A program made the position numbers and the translations under genes. Source: a virus. Taken from it: a DNA stretch of 44,624 nucleotides. The notes under the pieces were generated by a model. The model worked only from the letters and a program-made list of their open reading frames with translations, was not told the origin of the DNA and did no database searches. Of the stretch, positions 41,355-44,624 are shown in pieces (positions within the stretch are counted from its first letter, which is position 1; the number at the start of each line of letters is the position of its first letter). Location: positions 1-44,624 of the IMG/VR virus record IMGVR_UViG_3300046167_000470. One strand, given 5' to 3'.

Positions 41355-42096
41355 AGAGGCCTTACTTGAAAACGCAGTAAGAGATTTACATTTTGAAACT
41401 GATCCAAAGAAAGCTGAAGATATGAAGATTGCAATCGGTACATCTCAGGGAGAAGTTACAAGAAGAAAGCAAATTGAAGGTGGTGAATATTCTTTAAGAA
41501 GATTTAGAAAAGAGATTAAATATGGTGACGGTAAAGACTTAGGAGTATTTCTTCCAGGTTCTTATGACGCTGCCACTTCTACATTAGGAGACGGACCACA
41601 CAAGAAAGCGGTTAAGAAAGTAAAATGGAATAGAAAGAAATACGATCAATGGATTGAAGATGTAGCTTCTAATGATGGTTGGAAGAATGCATTCGATATG
41701 GCACAAAATGCTAAACATGAACCAGGTCTATTACAATGGGCTAAGAAAGAATTTAGAGGTGAAGATGTAATGCAAAGAATTCAATGGGATATTGAAGCAT
41801 TTGCAGAATCATTGGTTACCGAAAAGAAACTGGATAGAGATGCTATGATTAAGTGGATCGAAAAGTATATGGACTTTGTAAGAACTACTGAAGAGTTTAA
41901 CGGTTCTCAAGGTGGTATCTGGGTTTCAGGTGAAAATATGGACGAGTATAAGGGTAGAGTAATTTATGACTACTACTCTGAAGACTACAAGAACAGAACG
42001 TTTGGTGTAGATAACAAGTGGGAAAAGGAACTTAATAAAAAAGGGTGGTATAGTGAATGGCATGATGCAGGCACATCCATGATTTGGCCACTATAA
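41320..42096 (+). CDS. Head-type helical protein with E-S-L-V-T-E motif
   Basis: 258 residues from ATG-ATG at 41320, preceded by AAGAAGGAA, an unusually purine-rich leader for this window. It overlaps the preceding gene by 35 bases in the +1 frame. The N-terminus (MMSEATDSKIYEEALLENAV) is acidic. The protein is charged and Trp-rich (WKNAFDMAQNAKHEPGLLQW) and contains A-E-S-L-V-T-E/K (Glu near 41821), the same motif as neighbours, splitting off a ~90-residue C-terminal domain that ends WHDAGTSMIWPL. It could also be the frameshifted C-terminus of the preceding gene. Function unknown. A terminator follows 25 bases after the stop. Confidence 0.55.
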   Translation: MMSEATDSKIYEEALLENAVRDLHFETDPKKAEDMKIAIGTSQGEVTRRKQIEGGEYSLRRFRKEIKYGDGKDLGVFLPGSYDAATSTLGDGPHKKAVKKVKWNRKKYDQWIEDVASNDGWKNAFDMAQNAKHEPGLLQWAKKEFRGEDVMQRIQWDIEAFAESLVTEKKLDRDAMIKWIEKYMDFVRTTEEFNGSQGGIWVSGENMDEYKGRVIYDYYSEDYKNRTFGVDNKWEKELNKKGWYSEWHDAGTSMIWPL

Positions 42097-42120
42097 GGAC
42101 AAACTTTTTACAAAATAATT

Positions 42121-42151
42121 AGCCTGATATTTTTTTATGTCAGGCTTTTTT
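42121..42151 (+). terminator. Rho-independent terminator
   Basis: Perfect 7-bp stem AGCCTGA (42121-42127) and TCAGGCT (42140-42146) with an AT-only loop apart from one G, followed by a run of six T. It ends the transcript of the head-protein cluster just before a promoter-like sequence and a new operon. Confidence 0.88.
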
Positions 42152-42153
42152 AT

Positions 42154-42167
42154 TATATTAGTACTGT
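42154..42167 (+). promoter_or_regulatory. Promoter-like 14-mer TATATTAGTACTGT (plus-strand copy)
   Basis: Identical to the minus-strand sequence at 27596-27609. It lies directly after the terminator and one base before the ATG at 42169. If it is a promoter -7 element, the first transcript would be nearly leaderless, a feature worth noting. Confidence 0.4.
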
Positions 42168-42168
42168 G

Positions 42169-42330
42169 ATGAACAAGAAAAAGAAACATGATGACAAATT
42201 AGACTTCAACGGAGGATGGTCTCCGGGTGAGGCTGCGCATCATATTTCTAAGAAGATGACACAACAAACAGTATCAGATAAAACTAAGTACTCAAGAAAG
42301 AAGAAACATAAAAATAAAGACGATGAGTAA
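42169..42330 (+). CDS. Small lysine-rich protein
   Basis: 53 residues, very basic at both ends (MNKKKKHDDKLDFNGGWSPG at the start, KYSRKKKHKNKDDE at the end), with SPGEAAHHISKKMTQQTV between. It begins directly downstream of the terminator and promoter-like sequence, and its stop overlaps the phosphatase start by 8 bases, so coupling is likely. It may bind nucleic acid because of its charge; nothing more can be said. Confidence 0.55.
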   Translation: MNKKKKHDDKLDFNGGWSPGEAAHHISKKMTQQTVSDKTKYSRKKKHKNKDDE

Positions 42331-43000
42331 AATAGTAGTAATAGGAGACATTCACGGACACGTGAGTTGGAAGAAGATTATCGAGCTGAATCCTGATGCT
42401 ACTGAGTTTGTATTCATTGGAGACTACTTTGATTCATTCTCAATTTCACATGTAGAACAAATCTATAATTACAAAGAGATTATTGCATGGAAGGAATCTA
42501 CTGATGTTAAGGTAACTATGCTGATCGGTAATCATGACTTTCACTATATGTCAGATTGTGGTGGAAGATATGGTGGATATAATGTATGGCACGCACCGGA
42601 AATTGGTGAACTCTTAAAAGAAACTAAAGAACATTTACAAGTAGCATATCAGGTAGATAAGTTTTTATTTACGCATGCCGGCGTTTCGAAAGAATGGTAT
42701 GAGGCCAATTTCCCAGAAGGTGGTAATATCCCAGAACAAATTAATGATCTATGGTCTTATGATAAGAGATCGTTTAATCATAGTGGTATGGAAATGTATG
42801 GTAATTATGATGGTGAAGGTCCAATGTGGATTAGACCTCAAGCCCTAAGACGTAATCCTCTTAACGATACTATTATACAAGTCGTTGGGCATACTAATAT
42901 GAAAGTGATCGACTATGATGATAATCACTATTTTGTTGACTCACTCCCGCATGAGTATCTTTGTATTGAAAATGGAGTCCCAGTTATCTACGAACTTTAG
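42323..43000 (+). CDS. Calcineurin-like metallophosphoesterase
   Basis: 225 residues with all main motifs of the family: G-D9-I-H11-G-H, G-D34-Y-F-D, G-N70-H71-D72, then F-T-H-A-G and V-V-G-H-T, which bind two metal ions. The layout resembles PPP-type serine/threonine or dinucleotide phosphatases (T4-like and lambda phages carry similar enzymes). The substrate cannot be told. It overlaps the small lysine-rich gene by 8 bases; 53 bases separate it from the next gene. Confidence 0.88.
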   Translation: MSKIVVIGDIHGHVSWKKIIELNPDATEFVFIGDYFDSFSISHVEQIYNYKEIIAWKESTDVKVTMLIGNHDFHYMSDCGGRYGGYNVWHAPEIGELLKETKEHLQVAYQVDKFLFTHAGVSKEWYEANFPEGGNIPEQINDLWSYDKRSFNHSGMEMYGNYDGEGPMWIRPQALRRNPLNDTIIQVVGHTNMKVIDYDDNHYFVDSLPHEYLCIENGVPVIYEL

Positions 43001-43053
43001 TGAAACAAACTAGCATTCTTCTCTATAATAATTAAGATTTAATTAGTTATTTT

Positions 43054-43389
43054 ATGAGCAAGAACATTCTAAAAACAGCAGACGAAATTATTAACAACAG
43101 ATCCGAAGAGAAAGAACGTATGTACGGTCCTTTCGAAGAAGGCATGAGACGTGCCGCGATGATCTGTTCAGGAATGACCGGTAAAGAATGGTCAGGTTCC
43201 GATATGTATGCAGCGCTTGTCGCACTTAAATTAAGCAGACATTCTTACAACTATAAAGAAGACAATCTTCTAGATGCTGTCGCATATATCGGCGGCCTTG
43301 ACAATTATATTAAGAAGTATGGCTATGGTGAAACTGAAAAGCCAATTAATTTAACTGACGCAGACGCTGGATATGGAGACAAACAATAA
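43054..43389 (+). CDS. Conserved small phage protein (DUF6378-like)
   Basis: 111 residues with the pattern of a helical phage domain: an acidic start (TADEIINNRSEEKERMYGPF), then a helix, then D-M-Y-A-A-L-V-A-L-K-L-S-R-x-x-x-x-x-x-x-x-D-N-L-L-D-A-V-A-Y. The K-x-x-R and D-N-x-x-D-x-x-x-Y parts are what I recall of DUF6378-type proteins, which often occur near nucleotide-metabolism genes; a MazG-like pyrophosphatase fold is possible. The name is from memory and not checked. It overlaps the next gene by 17 bases. Confidence 0.55.
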   Translation: MSKNILKTADEIINNRSEEKERMYGPFEEGMRRAAMICSGMTGKEWSGSDMYAALVALKLSRHSYNYKEDNLLDAVAYIGGLDNYIKKYGYGETEKPINLTDADAGYGDKQ

Positions 43390-43657
43390 CCTAGTCTATT
43401 TCACAGACCTAGAGAAAGACACTAATATACGTGTCGGTATTTCTGCACTAGTTGGAAAACTTAGTAGCAAACTAACTTCACATAAATCTGGATGGGCATT
43501 CCATCTAGCAAATCAATTAAAACATGCTGGTTACTCCAGTGTTTCTGTAATTACAGATAACTCAGCTTGGAAGGCAGACGATTTCGACGTGATTCTTATT
43601 GAACATGGAATGGAATTTAAAGGCAATTTTAATATCTTCGGTGGGGGCGAACGATGA
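43373..43657 (+). CDS. GDSHS-motif protein, N-terminal fragment (frameshifted in G5)
   Basis: 94 codons that end early because of a run of five G at 43643-43647. With four G the reading is F-G-G-A-N-D-D-L-Y and continues to 44450, giving one 358-residue protein. This part is a Rossmann-like alpha/beta domain (SGWAFHLANQLKHAGYSSVS, then DVILIEHGMEF). The start overlaps the previous gene by 17 bases. See the next entry for the catalytic-looking part. Confidence 0.65.
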   Translation: METNNNLVYFTDLEKDTNIRVGISALVGKLSSKLTSHKSGWAFHLANQLKHAGYSSVSVITDNSAWKADDFDVILIEHGMEFKGNFNIFGGGER

Positions 43658-44450
43658 CTTATACCATCAAATCATTAGAATGTTCGCTCCCGGTATACGT
43701 ATGTATTCGCTCCACCACGATATGCCTTGTGTAGGCACTCTAATTGAGAAACGTTTAAAGACAGGTTCAGATCTTTTTAAAACCCTTGAGGTGCAAATAG
43801 AAGACGCTAAGGTAATCTGCGCTAGTATTCCCAGAGTAGATAAAATCCAAAATACAGATAAACTCTGTTTTGGAGACTCACACAGTTTCAGTCAATATAC
43901 TCCAGGTTACATGACTGATAGACATGATGGTCTAACTCTATTCGGTACTCTACGAAGAGGTATTCGCTCTTATGTACCTGAAAGCATCAAGTCACTGCGT
44001 ATCTATCTAGGGAATATAGATATAAGACACCATCTTATGAGACAGGATAATCCTGCTAAATCTCTAAAAGAAATGGTATCTAATTATGAACAACAATTAA
44101 TCGATTTAGAAATTGATGATATTGAAGTTATTCAGGCTCTTCCAATTGAGAATGAGTCTAGACCACTACCAAAGACTGGTTACTATAAAGATACTCCTTT
44201 TATGGGTAGTTGGGCTGAAAGAACTGAACTTGTAAAAGAGTTCAATAGATTGATAAGAGAAATGTGTACTAGAAATGAGTGGAAAACTTGGAAACATCCA
44301 GAAGTATTCTATAATTCATTTGGTGAATTAACATTTGATGTAATGGAAAAACCAAAATCAGTTCACATTGCTAGAGAGTACTATCGTTGGGATTTAGTCA
44401 ATGATGAACCTAACAAAAAATTAATAAAAGTAACACAAGCATTATTTTAA
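43599..44450 (+). CDS. GDSHS-motif (SGNH-like) protein, main part
   Basis: Natural sequence begins near 43648 (ANDDLYHQIIRMFAPGIRMY). A strand plus turn L-C-F-G-D-S-H-S-F-S-Q-Y resembles block I of SGNH/GDSL hydrolases, in which the Ser of G-D-S is the nucleophile. Candidate later residues include N-I-D-I-R-H-H (about 44017-44037), where SGNH enzymes often have Asp/His in other blocks, and the C-terminal helix-rich region (NRLIREMCTRNEWKTW). The first ~16 codons from the ATG at 43599 are out of frame. Esterase activity is speculative. Its stop overlaps the next start as TAATG. Confidence 0.6.
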   Translation: MNMEWNLKAILISSVGANDDLYHQIIRMFAPGIRMYSLHHDMPCVGTLIEKRLKTGSDLFKTLEVQIEDAKVICASIPRVDKIQNTDKLCFGDSHSFSQYTPGYMTDRHDGLTLFGTLRRGIRSYVPESIKSLRIYLGNIDIRHHLMRQDNPAKSLKEMVSNYEQQLIDLEIDDIEVIQALPIENESRPLPKTGYYKDTPFMGSWAERTELVKEFNRLIREMCTRNEWKTWKHPEVFYNSFGELTFDVMEKPKSVHIAREYYRWDLVNDEPNKKLIKVTQALF

Positions 44451-44611
44451 TGAAAAGATATAAAATATTAATAACACCATTAACAAAAACCGGAGGGAGA
44501 GGAGATGCTCCATATACCATTGAATTAGAAACCGATCGACTAGAGTGGTCGATAGAGCAGTACCAAAGAAATAGAGCTGCCTTTTCATGGGAAGTTGTAG
44601 ATGAAAATTAA
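44450..44611 (+). CDS. Small hypothetical protein
   Basis: 53 residues starting in the TAATG overlap with the preceding stop (MKRYKILITPLTKTGGRGDA, then PYTIELETDRLEWSIEQYQR). It looks like a single small alpha/beta domain with a WSIEQYQRNR helix. The ATG-stop coupling supports a real gene of this operon. Not recognised. Confidence 0.55.
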   Translation: MKRYKILITPLTKTGGRGDAPYTIELETDRLEWSIEQYQRNRAAFSWEVVDEN

Positions 44612-44624
44612 AACCACAAAATAT
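44601..44624 (+). CDS. Possible start of the next gene (partial)
   Basis: An ATG overlapping the end of the preceding gene in the +1 frame opens MKIKTTKY and runs off the right edge. Overlapping starts are the rule in this operon, but eight codons cannot prove a gene. Confidence 0.25.

Noticed and set aside
43640-43660. Programmed frameshift at G5
   Set aside because: The short product has no sensible end, and the joined 358-residue protein is natural; same pattern as the other breaks.

Overview
The window is an AT-rich, densely packed stretch of a large tailed-phage genome with a T4-like (contractile-tail) plan. Almost every gene is on the + strand and genes abut or overlap by a few bases. 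Most starts have no Shine-Dalgarno sequence and follow an A/T-rich leader, as in Bacteroidota. The fibre-like proteins carry BACON-like and Listeria-Bacteroides (InlB-type) repeats. Both facts suggest a phage of a Bacteroidota host, possibly marine; this is inference. No tRNA, CRISPR, integrase or insertion sequence was seen.

Layout. (1) 1-26115, virion tail/baseplate: gp25-like and gp6-like wedge proteins, a small basic protein, a gp7-like wedge protein, several large coiled-coil or adhesin-like structural proteins including one that is probably about 2,840 residues once frameshifts are repaired, a collagen-like/BACON fibre protein, a membrane-anchored coiled-coil protein (spanin candidate), another structural protein, a tail-tube-fold protein and a small head-core-like protein. 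(2) 26117-26791: RuvC-like resolvase. (3) 26792-27735: a three-gene minus-strand island, with a GC-rich repeat at its convergent end and a palindrome-bearing divergent promoter region. (4) 27736-32150, replication/recombination: small ORF, gp32 ssDNA-binding protein, gp61-like primase, small protein, UvsY-like mediator, UvsW-like helicase. (5) 32188-42096: proteins most of which begin with a short F-x-x-F/Y-L-x-E segment resembling T4 capsid-targeting sequences, and which contain repeated E-S-x-x-x-E motifs resembling prohead-protease sites. They include two ligase-like nucleotidyltransferases, one joined to an NMN-adenylyltransferase-like domain. (6) A strong terminator at 42121-42151, then 42169-44624: a tight operon with a metallophosphatase, a small conserved phage protein, a GDSHS-motif protein and small hypotheticals.

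How they work together. Region 1 builds the baseplate and host-contact fibres. Regions 2 and 4 form a T4-style recombination-dependent replication set. Region 5 looks like a set of internal head proteins that would be packaged into the prohead, trimmed by a gp21-type protease and possibly delivered with the DNA. This is the most novel part of the window.

Quality caveat: at least eight genes are broken by one-base indels, mostly an extra base in a short homopolymer. The protein reads on in the next frame with recognisable family sequence, so these look like uncorrected long-read errors rather than decay. Fragments are listed separately, with the inferred whole gene stated in each entry.
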